This document shows, in pieces, positions 1 through 5,305 of a stretch of 5,880 bases of DNA (its first letter is position 1; each line of letters begins with the position of its first letter). The notes beneath the pieces are model-generated. The model saw only the letters and a program-made list of their open reading frames with translations, was not told where the DNA came from and did not search any database. Source of the DNA: Acidobacteriota bacterium (lineage in GTDB: Bacteria; Acidobacteriota; UBA890; WLXD01); contig JACZXM010000166.1 in assembly GCA_022571615.1 (NCBI GenBank), forward strand, positions 866 through 6,745, read 5' to 3'. The position numbers were made by a program, and so were the translations under genes.

Positions 1-135
1 TTCTTTATCTGCTCTTACTGCTCTAGGCGTTTTCTCTCCTGTAAATATATCTTTTTCACCTATAAACTGTTCTGTCTCTTCTAATCTTAAAGGCTTCCTT
101 GCTTGAGGTCTAGGTATTCCTGCTGTATCTGTCAC
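1..135 (-). other. AT-rich partial open reading frame at the left edge, likely foreign or chimeric
   Basis: The minus strand is open through the left edge; a possible GTG start lies at 135-133, and the frame itself stays open back to a TGA at 165-163. The roughly 45 residues are highly charged, with many Lys, Arg and Glu, and include the stretch KPLRLEETEQFIGEKDIFTG. The codons are AT-rich (AGA, ATA, TTA, GTA, CAA), quite unlike recA 50 bases away, where nearly every third position is G or C. I do not recognise a family. The charged composition and absence of stops make it look like real coding sequence from a low-GC genome. The change in composition falls at about 125-150, so this may be an assembly chimera rather than a true neighbour of recA. 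No convincing ribosome-binding site precedes the GTG, so the true start may have been lost at the junction. Confidence 0.35.
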
Positions 136-174
136 CCGCCTGAAATCGGGTGGCCACGGCCGTCACAAGGGGGT

Positions 175-181
175 AGGGGAG
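175..181 (+). promoter_or_regulatory. Ribosome-binding site of recA
   Basis: AGGGGAG lies just upstream of the ATG at 186 (AGGGG followed by six bases). It supports that ATG over later in-frame starts. No clear -10/-35 pair or LexA-type box is visible between the composition break and the gene, so the natural promoter may be missing from this sequence. Confidence 0.6.
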
Positions 182-185
182 CACG

Positions 186-1268
186 ATGGGCAAACGGGAA
201 ATAGACAAGGCGAAGGCGGCAGAGCTGGCGATCGCGCAGATCGAGCGTCAATTCGGCAAGGGCGCGATCATGCGTCTGGGCTCGAAGGAACATATCGACG
301 TGCCGAGCATCTCGACCGGGTCGATCGGGCTCGATGTGGCGATCGGCGTGGGTGGCGTGCCGCGCGGCCGGGTGATCGAGATCTACGGCCCGGAGTCCTC
401 CGGCAAGACGACCCTGGCAATGCACATCGTCGCCAACGCCCAGAAGACAGGCGGCCTGGCAGCGTTCATCGATGCCGAGCACGCCATCGATCCGGAGTAC
501 TGCAAGAACCTGGGTGTGAACATCGACGATTTGCTGGTCTCACAGCCCGACAACGGCGAGCAGGCGCTCGAGATCTGCGAGACATTGGTCCGCTCCGGAG
601 CCCTCGACATCGTCGTTATCGACTCGGTGGCAGCGTTGGTGCCGCGGGCCGAGATCGAAGGCGAGATGGGCGACATGCAGCCCGGGCTTCAGGCCCGGCT
701 GATGTCCAAGGCGATGCGCAAGCTCACCCATGTGGTCTCCAAGTCGCTGACCACGCTGCTGTTCATCAACCAGGTACGCGAGAAGATCGGGGTGATGTTC
801 GGCAATCCCGAGACCACTCCGGGAGGCCGAGCGCTGAAGTTCTACGCCTCGGTGCGCATGGATATCCGCCGCATCGGCTCGATCAAGGACGGCGACCAGA
901 TCATCGGCAACCGCACCCGCGTGAGGGTGGTCAAGAACAAGGTAGCGTCACCGTTCAAGATGGCCGAGTTCGATATCGTCTACGGGTGGGGAATCTCGCG
1001 CGAGGGCGAGCTCATCGACCTGGGGGTGGAGAACGACATGGTCCAGAAGTCCGGTTCCTGGTACTCGTACGGTGACCAGCGCATCGGCCAGGGGCGCGAG
1101 AACGCCAAGCGCTTCCTGCGCGAGAACCCCGAAGCGGCGGCCGATATCGACCGGCGCCTGCGCGAGGCGTTCGGCATCATCTCGCCGCGGCCGAAGGCGG
1201 ACGAGCAGGTTGCCGCCACGCCGACGCCGCCTCCTGCTGCCGAGACTCGATCGGCCGAGACCGCCTGA
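186..1268 (+). CDS. recA: RecA recombinase
   Basis: RecA polymerises on single-stranded DNA in the cytoplasm, drives ATP-dependent homologous pairing and strand exchange, and stimulates LexA self-cleavage in the SOS response. At 360 residues it is a normal full-length RecA. The N-terminal polymerisation helix is at about 5-30. Walker [10 protein letters not shown], is at 68-76. The catalytic Glu lies in DAEHA near residue 98. Walker B, DIVVIDS, is at 141-147 with Asp146. The DNA-binding L2 region follows [19 protein letters not shown] at 193-211, with the allosteric Gln196. The C-terminal domain continues to about 335, then a low-complexity Pro/Ala/Thr-rich tail. The start is the ATG behind a good ribosome-binding site. 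It is convergent with the transporter operon, with only 16 bases between the two stop codons, and no recX follows. A LexA box is not visible. Identity is essentially certain. Confidence 0.98.
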   Translation: MGKREIDKAKAAELAIAQIERQFGKGAIMRLGSKEHIDVPSISTGSIGLDVAIGVGGVPRGRVIEIYGPESSGKTTLAMHIVANAQKTGGLAAFIDAEHAIDPEYCKNLGVNIDDLLVSQPDNGEQALEICETLVRSGALDIVVIDSVAALVPRAEIEGEMGDMQPGLQARLMSKAMRKLTHVVSKSLTTLLFINQVREKIGVMFGNPETTPGGRALKFYASVRMDIRRIGSIKDGDQIIGNRTRVRVVKNKVASPFKMAEFDIVYGWGISREGELIDLGVENDMVQKSGSWYSYGDQRIGQGRENAKRFLRENPEAAADIDRRLREAFGIISPRPKADEQVAATPTPPPAAETRSAETA

Positions 1269-1278
1269 GGCAGCCACT

Positions 1279-1304
1279 CCGGAGCTACTCCGGCCGGTTC
1301 TTTT
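1279..1304 (+). terminator. Candidate terminator between convergent recA and the transporter operon
   Basis: CCGGAG (1279-1284) and CTCCGG (1288-1293) form a perfect 6-bp stem with a 3-base loop. On the plus strand a T-rich stretch, TTCTTTT, follows four bases later. It sits 10 bases past the recA stop, so it could end recA transcription. The loop on the opposite strand is exactly the TAG stop codon of the small transporter subunit, so the hairpin overlaps that gene's end. The loop is short and the T-run imperfect, so it is only a candidate. Confidence 0.35.
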
Positions 1305-1419
1305 CGAAGCTCGCCGGGTTGCCGAAGATCCGGCGGAAGCACCAGAAGGTGAGCCCGAAGATAAACGCCCAGGCGACGGAGAGGAAGATCCAACCGGCCA
1401 CGGTCATGCCTACTTCCAT
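1285..1419 (-). CDS. Small subunit of NSS-family amino-acid importer (MetS-like)
   Basis: This is a 44-residue protein with one membrane helix at about residues 7-28 (VAGWIFLSVAWAFIFG and following), rich in Trp and Phe, then a basic, cytoplasm-facing stretch (CFRRIFGNPASF) and a short polar tail. Size, single helix and position directly after an NSS transporter match MetS, the small partner of MetP in the Corynebacterium methionine/alanine importer (putative methionine and alanine importer small subunit family). MetS is required for MetP activity there; a similar role here is inference. The start ATG is 15 bases after the transporter stop. Its ribosome-binding site, AGGGAG, lies between the two genes immediately after that stop, nine bases before the ATG. 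A second ATG at codon 5 has worse spacing. The gene is too short for many gene finders. Confidence is good for a real gene and moderate for the family. Confidence 0.8.
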   Translation of the reverse strand: MEVGMTVAGWIFLSVAWAFIFGLTFWCFRRIFGNPASFEKNRPE

Positions 1420-1434
1420 TTCTACGTTCTCCCT

Positions 1435-3024
1435 CTAGGCGTCCGTTGCGCCCGGACCGTTGGTGCGGTTGCGCCAGGCGTAGGCCACCGCGGCGCACAG
1501 TGCGATGAAGATCCCGATCATCATCAGCCGAGCCGCCCGAACGTAGGGAATGTAGTCCGGATTCACTCCCTCGTAGCGCAATACCGGCGGCAGGATCGAG
1601 AACACCCAGCTGCCGAGGATGACCAGCAGCATGGTCGGCGTCACGTACTTGATGATCGTGCGGAAGATGCGCGGCACCTTCATATCGGCACCCCGCGTGA
1701 GCTCCTCCCAGCCCCGGTCAATACCGAACACCCAGGCGAACAGGATGATCTCGATGGTGGCGAAAACCACCAGGCCGAAGGTGCCGGCCCAGAAGTCGAA
1801 CTCACTGAGAAACCCCTGCTGATTGTAGAAGATCACCGGCTGGCAGCCCACAAACACCAGAGCGCCCAGCGTCAGGGCGGCCTTGTTTCTGCTCATGTGG
1901 AGCTCTTCCTGCAAGAACGCCATGATCGGCTGGCCGATCGCCAGCGATGATGTAATGCCGGCGAGAAACAACAGCGCAAACCACATCGCGCCGAAGAATT
2001 GCCCGCCAGGAATCTGCTGGAACAGCGACGGCATCACGGCGAAGGCAAGATCGAACGAGCTCTGCGCCAGCTCCTGGGTCCGTTCGATGCCGAAGAACGC
2101 CACCGCTGCAGGGATGGCCAGCGTGCCGCCGAGCACCACCTCGGCGAACTCGTTCACCGAACCGGTGGCCAGGCCGGTGAGCGCGATGTCGTCGTTCTCG
2201 CGCAGATAGCTGGCATAGCATTGGATCGATCCGAACCCGAGACTGAGGGTGAAGAACACCTGCCCCGCGGCGGCCAGCCATACGCCGGGGTCGGTGAGGG
2301 CTTCGGGCACCGGATTCCACACGAATCCCATGCCGGCAGCGATGCTCGCCTCCGGAATCGAGGGGTCCGGCGTGCCCAGCGTCAGCACCCGGATGACCAG
2401 CACGATGGCAAACAGGAACAGGGTCGGCATGGCGATCTTGGCCATCACCTCGATGCCCCCCGACACGCCCTTGGACAGGATCCAGATGTTGCACGCCAAG
2501 GTGATGATGAACAGGATGTATGCCGGCCAGATGGACGAGAAGTAGCTGATCCCGGCGTTGGCGATCTCGGGGTTCGCCATATCGATGGGGATGCCCTGGT
2601 AGCTGTGCAGGAACGCCTGCATGGGCGCGAACTCGGTGGCCCCCCAGTAGCCGCCGGTGGCGGTGAAGATCGCGTACCCGAGCGACCAGGACTCGATGTA
2701 GGTGTAGTAGATCATCACGATCATGGGCATGAAGAGCCCGAGCACACCGACGTACTTGGCGGCCGGATGATCCCAGATCCGCTCCATCATCCCCGGTGTG
2801 GAGGAGTGACCGTACTTGCCACCGTGCCGGCCGATCGACCATTCCACCCACATCAGCGGGATGCCGAGCAGCAGGAAGCAGATGAAGTAGGGGATCATGA
2901 AGGCGCCACCGCCGTTCTGGGCCGCCTGCACGGGGAAGCGCAGGAAGTTACCGAGCCCAACGGCGTTACCGGACATGGCCAGGATCAGACCGACCCTGGT
3001 GCCCCAGCGTTCTTTCTCACCCAT
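1435..3024 (-). CDS. Sodium-dependent amino-acid transporter, neurotransmitter:sodium symporter family (LeuT/MetP-like)
   Basis: This secondary transporter of the inner membrane couples sodium entry to amino-acid uptake. At 529 residues with about 12 helices it is of usual length. The start strongly resembles LeuT: GLILAMSGNAVGLGNFLRFP at 12-31 carries the unwound helix 1, with sodium-site residues around Asn20, Ala21 and Asn26 and the gating Arg29. Helix 3 has YIESW (109-113) with the substrate-site Tyr. Helix 6 has FFTLSLGFG (257-265). Helix 7 has NEFAEV with Glu295, equivalent to the LeuT Glu that replaces chloride, so chloride-independent transport is expected. Helix 8 has AGITSS (355-360), the second sodium site. 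Substrate is probably a neutral hydrophobic or sulphur amino acid, given the MetS-like partner; this is inferred. The ATG has GGAGAG five bases upstream. Family is certain, substrate not. Confidence 0.95.
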   Translation of the reverse strand: MGEKERWGTRVGLILAMSGNAVGLGNFLRFPVQAAQNGGGAFMIPYFICFLLLGIPLMWVEWSIGRHGGKYGHSSTPGMMERIWDHPAAKYVGVLGLFMPMIVMIYYTYIESWSLGYAIFTATGGYWGATEFAPMQAFLHSYQGIPIDMANPEIANAGISYFSSIWPAYILFIITLACNIWILSKGVSGGIEVMAKIAMPTLFLFAIVLVIRVLTLGTPDPSIPEASIAAGMGFVWNPVPEALTDPGVWLAAAGQVFFTLSLGFGSIQCYASYLRENDDIALTGLATGSVNEFAEVVLGGTLAIPAAVAFFGIERTQELAQSSFDLAFAVMPSLFQQIPGGQFFGAMWFALLFLAGITSSLAIGQPIMAFLQEELHMSRNKAALTLGALVFVGCQPVIFYNQQGFLSEFDFWAGTFGLVVFATIEIILFAWVFGIDRGWEELTRGADMKVPRIFRTIIKYVTPTMLLVILGSWVFSILPPVLRYEGVNPDYIPYVRAARLMMIGIFIALCAAVAYAWRNRTNGPGATDA

Positions 3025-3099
3025 TCAGTCTCTCCGATCCTCGGGGGGACCCCGTTCCACACATGCCACAGCAGCTTCTTGGACCCTGAACCGCCGGGT

Positions 3100-3108
3100 A
3101 CTATATCA
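3100..3108 (-). promoter_or_regulatory. Candidate extended -10 promoter for the transporter operon
   Basis: On the minus strand the sequence reads TGATATAGT, an extended -10 (TGn then TATAGT). The -35 region is poor, as is common for extended -10 promoters. Transcription would begin near 3093 and give a leader of about 69 bases to the transporter ATG. It lies back-to-back with the tRNA promoter. Confidence 0.45.
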
Positions 3109-3119
3109 AAAACGGCTGT

Positions 3120-3148
3120 TTGACTGGTCCGAGGGATCGGGCTATAAG
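3120..3148 (+). promoter_or_regulatory. Sigma-70-type promoter for tRNA-Phe
   Basis: TTGACT (3120-3125) and TATAAG (3143-3148) are separated by exactly 17 bases, a near-consensus housekeeping promoter. The start would be near 3155, giving about 75 bases of leader before the mature tRNA at 3230. A tRNA gene is a fitting target for so strong a promoter, and no protein gene on this strand lies in range. Confidence 0.75.
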
Positions 3149-3229
3149 TCCGGGGTCTGCACGGGGGTGCGCGTGTTCCGGCTCCAGATTCCGGAACCCC
3201 TTCTGTGCACGCCCGAGAGTCTTTGCGGT

Positions 3230-3305
3230 GGGCTCGTAGCTCAGTCGGTAGAGCGAGGGCCTGAAAAGCCCTGCGTCGGTGGTTCAATTCCGCCCGAGCC
3301 CACCA
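3230..3305 (+). tRNA. tRNA-Phe (anticodon GAA)
   Basis: A complete cloverleaf can be folded by eye. The acceptor stem GGGCTCG/CGAGCCC has 7 bp, the D stem is GCTC/GAGC, the anticodon stem AGGGC/GCCCT, and the T stem GGTGG/CCGCC has one G-T pair and the loop TTCAATT. The anticodon loop CTGAAAA places GAA at 3263-3265 after the invariant T, so it reads phenylalanine codons. The CCA end is encoded at 3303-3305. It is the only RNA gene seen here, and tRNA genes of this kind are frequent integration targets for islands and phages. Confidence 0.97.
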
Positions 3306-3316
3306 TTAATTCCTTG

Positions 3317-3339
3317 CCGCGCGGGAGACTTGCGCGCGG
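3317..3339 (+). terminator. GC-rich hairpin after tRNA-Phe
   Basis: CCGCGCG (3317-3323) pairs perfectly with CGCGCGG (3333-3339) around a 9-base loop, starting 12 bases after the encoded CCA. Position suits termination or 3' processing of the tRNA transcript, but no T-run follows, so it is not a textbook intrinsic terminator. Confidence 0.35.
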
Positions 3340-3559
3340 GGCTGGGGCCGCCGGATTGGTGACGGGGCGCAGCAGGGAGGGCGCTGGACGGGCCCTTCAT
3401 CAACGACTATCGGAAGCTATGGCTTCATGTTCGCTCGCTCCCCGCTATCCGAGTCTCCATCCTCCGAGGATCGGCTGTGGTTTCTTCAGGAGTCGTTTCC
3501 ACCCACTCGACGAGCGGCGTCTGGGTGACCGGCCGCCTTTGGCTCGGTGGAAGCCGGAG

Positions 3560-3575
3560 CGGGGTCTCGGCCCCG
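3560..3575 (-). terminator. Weak hairpin downstream of the toxin-antitoxin operon
   Basis: CGGGG (3560-3564) and CCCCG (3571-3575) can form a 5-bp stem with a 6-base loop, 18 bases past the stop of the last minus-strand gene. There is no T-run on the minus strand. Position is suitable for ending the operon, but the sequence alone is weak evidence. Confidence 0.2.
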
Positions 3576-3592
3576 ACTGAGTTTCGATGCCC

Positions 3593-3799
3593 TCAGTGAA
3601 TCACCCTGGGAGGTGACGGTGGTCGTGGTGGCTGCCGCTCCCGGCGGCCGCTGCGGTACGCCTCCTCCGGTAGGTCGCCTATCTCCAGTCCTTCGCGCAT
3701 GCCACGGCGTATACCGATGCGGTAGCCGGCAACGCCCGCCACGCCCGCGACAAGGACGAGCAGGCCGCCGGCCAGCAACTGGCCTAGGGTGTCGGTCAT
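3593..3799 (-). CDS. Small single-helix membrane protein, unknown function
   Basis: A 68-residue protein that I do not assign to a family. Residues about 7-26 form one hydrophobic, Gly/Ala/Val-rich helix (LLAGGLLVLVAGVAGVAGY) with small-residue spacing that favours helix packing. A basic juxtamembrane segment (RIGIRRGMREG) follows, predicting a short outside N-terminus and a cytoplasmic tail. The tail has an acidic patch (GDLPEEAY) and ends in a Pro/Arg-rich stretch. AGGAG six bases before the ATG supports both start and reality. It lies 28 bases after the antitoxin stop on the same strand, so it is probably the third gene of the toxin-antitoxin transcript. Whether it works with that pair or is just an old chromosomal neighbour cannot be decided here. 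Confidence 0.65.
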   Translation of the reverse strand: MTDTLGQLLAGGLLVLVAGVAGVAGYRIGIRRGMREGLEIGDLPEEAYRSGRRERQPPRPPSPPRVIH

Positions 3800-3827
3800 G
3801 GGGCGCTCCTCATCATGCGGGCGACGA

Positions 3828-4238
3828 TCAGGCAGCCGTCGACTCGCCGGTCTGGACCTTTCGTCGGGTCCGAGGCTTCGCCTTTCGCGAGGTCGTCCGG
3901 GCCTTCGCCTTTTGCGTTGCCTGCTCTGGGTTGGCGAGGCGATCGATCAAGATGTCGCCATCCGGGTAGTGGGCTACAAGTTGAAGCTCGCCCCCAGACG
4001 CTTGGATGAATCGGCCCAGGGTCGAGAGCAGCAAGTCAGCTCGGCTCTCGAGCTCCGACACCGACGCCTGCGAGATCCCGAGGGTCTCGGCGAGCTGCTG
4101 TTGGGTTAGCTCGCGAGCCTTCCGCAGCTCGCCCAGCTTAAGCGAAGCGATGAACTTGTGGGCGCGCTGTTCGGAAGCCGCCTGTCGGTCGGCGCTGATG
4201 TTGTGTTTCTCTAAGAACTCTTGCCAGCTCTTACTCAC
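3828..4238 (-). CDS. HigA-type antitoxin, XRE/Cro-like helix-turn-helix protein
   Basis: Binds and neutralises the upstream toxin and probably represses their shared promoter. Of 136 residues, about 20-35 form a lead-in helix. Residues 37-66 hold the helix-turn-helix: ELRKARELTQQQLAETLGIS (37-56), then QASVSELESR with the recognition helix. Residues 67-92 (LSTLGRFIQASGGELQLVAH region) match the conserved extension of HigA-like antitoxins. The tail from 105 to 136 is unusual, with 10 Lys/Arg in 32 residues. I chose the GTG at 4238 because GGAGAG lies six bases upstream and it overlaps the toxin TGA by four bases (GTGA), typical of translational coupling. A GTG one codon earlier is too close to that site, and the ATG at 4340 would only extend through toxin coding sequence. 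Family confidence is high; the exact subfamily is less certain. Confidence 0.9.
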   Translation of the reverse strand: MSKSWQEFLEKHNISADRQAASEQRAHKFIASLKLGELRKARELTQQQLAETLGISQASVSELESRADLLLSTLGRFIQASGGELQLVAHYPDGDILIDRLANPEQATQKAKARTTSRKAKPRTRRKVQTGESTAA

Positions 4239-4585
4239 CACTTGCTCTCCTGCAGATGCTGGTCGAACAGGTCGTCGGCCTGCGCGATCATCTGCTTGTA
4301 CCAACGTTTCTGGCCTTTGCCTCTCTTGGAGCCCGCGCACAGAACGATCGCCGTTCGTTTCGGATCGAACGCAAAGAAGGCTCGAATCGATTTGTACCCC
4401 ACGCGAAGCTCTTTCATGTTCGAGTGACGTGACCCGTACACCGTGTCGACGGTCGGCCTCCCGAGCGAGGGTCCTCTCAGACGCAATACATTCAGCCGGT
4501 CCAACACAGCATCCTGAGTCGTCTCATCAAGATCACCAAACCAGCTATCGAAAGCATCGGTAGTGATGATCTGCCACTCAGTCAT
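4235..4585 (-). CDS. RelE/HigB-superfamily toxin (phage Gp49-like family)
   Basis: Predicted ribosome-dependent mRNA interferase that stops translation when the antitoxin is lost. The 116 residues are of normal length. Recognisable family features, in order: the N-terminal strand with WQIITTDAFDSWFGDLD, a helix DAVLDRLNVLRLRGPSLGRP (25-44), the core motif VDTVYGSRHSNMKELRV (46-62), then IRAFFAFDP (67-75) followed by the strand AIVLCAG, a Lys-rich turn (KRGKGQKRWY, 87-96) and a final helix with ADDLFDQHL (103-111). Basic and aromatic residues Lys58, Arg61, Arg68 and Lys87-Tyr96 are candidate RNA-contact residues by analogy. Toxin-first order with a 4-base overlap into a helix-turn-helix gene is the HigBA arrangement. 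It has no ribosome-binding site before its ATG and is predicted to be leaderless. It looks intact. Confidence 0.92.
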   Translation of the reverse strand: MTEWQIITTDAFDSWFGDLDETTQDAVLDRLNVLRLRGPSLGRPTVDTVYGSRHSNMKELRVGYKSIRAFFAFDPKRTAIVLCAGSKRGKGQKRWYKQMIAQADDLFDQHLQESKW

Positions 4586-4629
4586 GGGTCAAAGTATAGG
4601 CTGAACGCTATATAGGGTCAATGCTATAC
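4586..4629. promoter_or_regulatory. Probable antitoxin operator: symmetric repeats over the toxin promoter
   Basis: CTATATAG (4608-4615) is a perfect 8-bp palindrome lying entirely in the spacer between -35 and -10. GTATAG (4594-4599) and CTATAC (4624-4629) form an inverted repeat around exactly the same centre, 4611.5. Independently, GGGTCAA occurs as a direct repeat at 4586-4592 and 4615-4621, each followed a few bases later by TATA. Such nested symmetry over a promoter fits binding by a dimeric helix-turn-helix antitoxin. Which element is actually bound cannot be told by eye. Confidence 0.6.
4593..4621 (-). promoter_or_regulatory. Sigma-70-type promoter of the toxin-antitoxin operon
   Basis: On the minus strand TTGACC (4621-4616) and TATACT (4598-4593) are separated by exactly 17 bases, close to consensus. 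The expected start is near 4586, directly before the toxin ATG at 4585. This predicts a leaderless or nearly leaderless toxin message, consistent with the absence of a ribosome-binding site. Confidence 0.75.
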
Positions 4630-4651
4630 AGGACGATCGGCGCCGGTCCGG

Positions 4652-4830
4652 GTTCCCTCGGTAGCTGCCCGCCAAACTCGGGAGAGGAACCTCGATTACC
4701 TGCGCACTGGCCGACCCTGAGTTCGAGCGCGCGCTGTTCGAATGCCTCGACAGCGAGGGAAGGCTGTTCAAGGGTCCGTATCTCGACATCAAATTGGCAT
4801 TCGGCAACCAGGTTGCGTGTCCATGCCTCG
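4652..4830 (+). pseudogene. Frameshifted remnant resembling the N-terminus of a DEAD/DEAH-box helicase
   Basis: Two consecutive frames read as protein-like, GC3-rich coding. The first ends with TRERNLDYLR at about 4676-4705. Removing one base near 4706 joins it to LADPEFERALFECLDSEGRL and then FKGPYLDIKLAF in the next frame. The pattern 'YL..ladPEf...l.....g.LfkGPYl....F' resembles, from memory, the region before the helicase core in large DEAD/DEAH helicases (DUF1998-type and DISARM-like relatives). No helicase motif (Walker A, DEAD box) remains, since the similarity stops near 4830. It starts immediately beside the toxin promoter, so its own start and promoter are missing. I infer an old, truncated gene. 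A sequencing indel could explain the frameshift but not the missing core. The helicase assignment is tentative. Confidence 0.4.
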
Positions 4831-5206
4831 AGGCCTCGCGGAGCAGCTCTTGCTCGGTCAGCATCAGGCGCCCTCTTCCCAGGTGCTCTCGCGCACGCGC
4901 TCGGGAACCACCAGGTTCCAGCCGGTTCGGCAGGCCAGGCCGGCTTGTGTGGTCTTCTACTCGACCTCGCGCGACGATCTCGAGGCTTGGTCGCAGATCG
5001 CGGGCTGTGCTTTGGCGGACGTCGAACCGGAATTGATGGTGATGGGCAACCAGGACCAGCGCCTGACGGCCCGGTTTCTCCCATACGGGGGCACGTTGTT
5101 CGTGAACTCCTATCACACTGGATACAGGGGCCTTACGAAGCAATACTTCCGTGCGGTCGGGAACCGGATCCGGGCGTGCGTAGGTCTTCGTGGTGGCCGG
5201 CCTTAG
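4823..5206 (+). CDS. Unrecognised 127-residue reading frame, possibly a gene fragment
   Basis: From the ATG at 4823 this frame has strong G/C preference at third positions and ordinary protein composition, notably CVVFYSTSRDDLEAWSQIAG followed by a stretch ending PYGGTLFVNSYHTGY. The opposite strand and other frames here are Arg/Ser/Pro-rich and look like shadows. I do not recognise a family, membrane segment or catalytic motif. There is no good ribosome-binding site before 4823, and the frame also opens further upstream where codon quality drops. It may therefore be the 3' end of a larger broken gene fused by deletion to the helicase-like remnant. It shares its frame with the downstream nuclease but is separated by TAG (5204-5206) and TGA (5219-5221). 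Its function is unknown. Confidence 0.4.
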   Translation: MPRGLAEQLLLGQHQAPSSQVLSRTRSGTTRFQPVRQARPACVVFYSTSRDDLEAWSQIAGCALADVEPELMVMGNQDQRLTARFLPYGGTLFVNSYHTGYRGLTKQYFRAVGNRIRACVGLRGGRP

Positions 5207-5305
5207 GGACGGGCCAGTTGACTCTCTTCTTTGCTCCCCTACGCACGCCTCGAGTCCAGCCGACGTGATTCCAACGTGATGCCATCAGACAGGAAGAGGG
5301 GGCCA

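Larger units (their letters stand above)
3306..3592. other. Intergenic stretch after tRNA-Phe, no gene seen
   Basis: About 290 bases without a believable gene on either strand. The plus-strand frame that crosses it also runs through the tRNA and has shadow-like composition. It contains the GC-rich hairpin just after the tRNA and a second hairpin near 3560-3575. It could hold the decayed edge of an inserted element, but I see no duplicated tRNA 3' end and no integrase fragment. Confidence 0.5.

Noticed and set aside
1072..1950. 292-residue plus-strand frame overlapping the end of recA and the transporter
   Set aside because: Composition is Arg/His/Glu/Pro-rich, typical of an antisense frame in GC-rich DNA, and it crosses two well-supported genes.
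1802..2851. 349-residue minus-strand frame inside the transporter gene
   Set aside because: Same strand, shifted frame; Arg/His-rich composition and no membrane segments.
1999..3123. 374-residue plus-strand frame opposite the transporter
   Set aside because: Antisense shadow of the LeuT-like gene; no recognisable motif and no ribosome-binding site.
2897..3580. 227-residue plus-strand frame
   Set aside because: Runs straight through the tRNA-Phe gene and its promoter.
4239..4340. Longer antitoxin start at the ATG at 4340
   Set aside because: The extra 34 residues lie inside the toxin gene, look like a frame shadow (Arg/Pro-rich) and lack a ribosome-binding site; the GTG at 4238 has one.
4589..5143. 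Minus-strand 184-residue frame
   Set aside because: It ends inside the toxin promoter region and its composition is shadow-like; the plus-strand frame has better third-position bias.
5218..5246. TTGACT as a -35 for the nuclease gene
   Set aside because: No acceptable -10 is found 16-18 bases downstream (ACGCAC at the expected position).
4621..5268. 215-residue plus-strand frame
   Set aside because: Ser/Arg/Gly/Pro-rich with weak codon bias; the other two plus frames carry the protein-like segments here.
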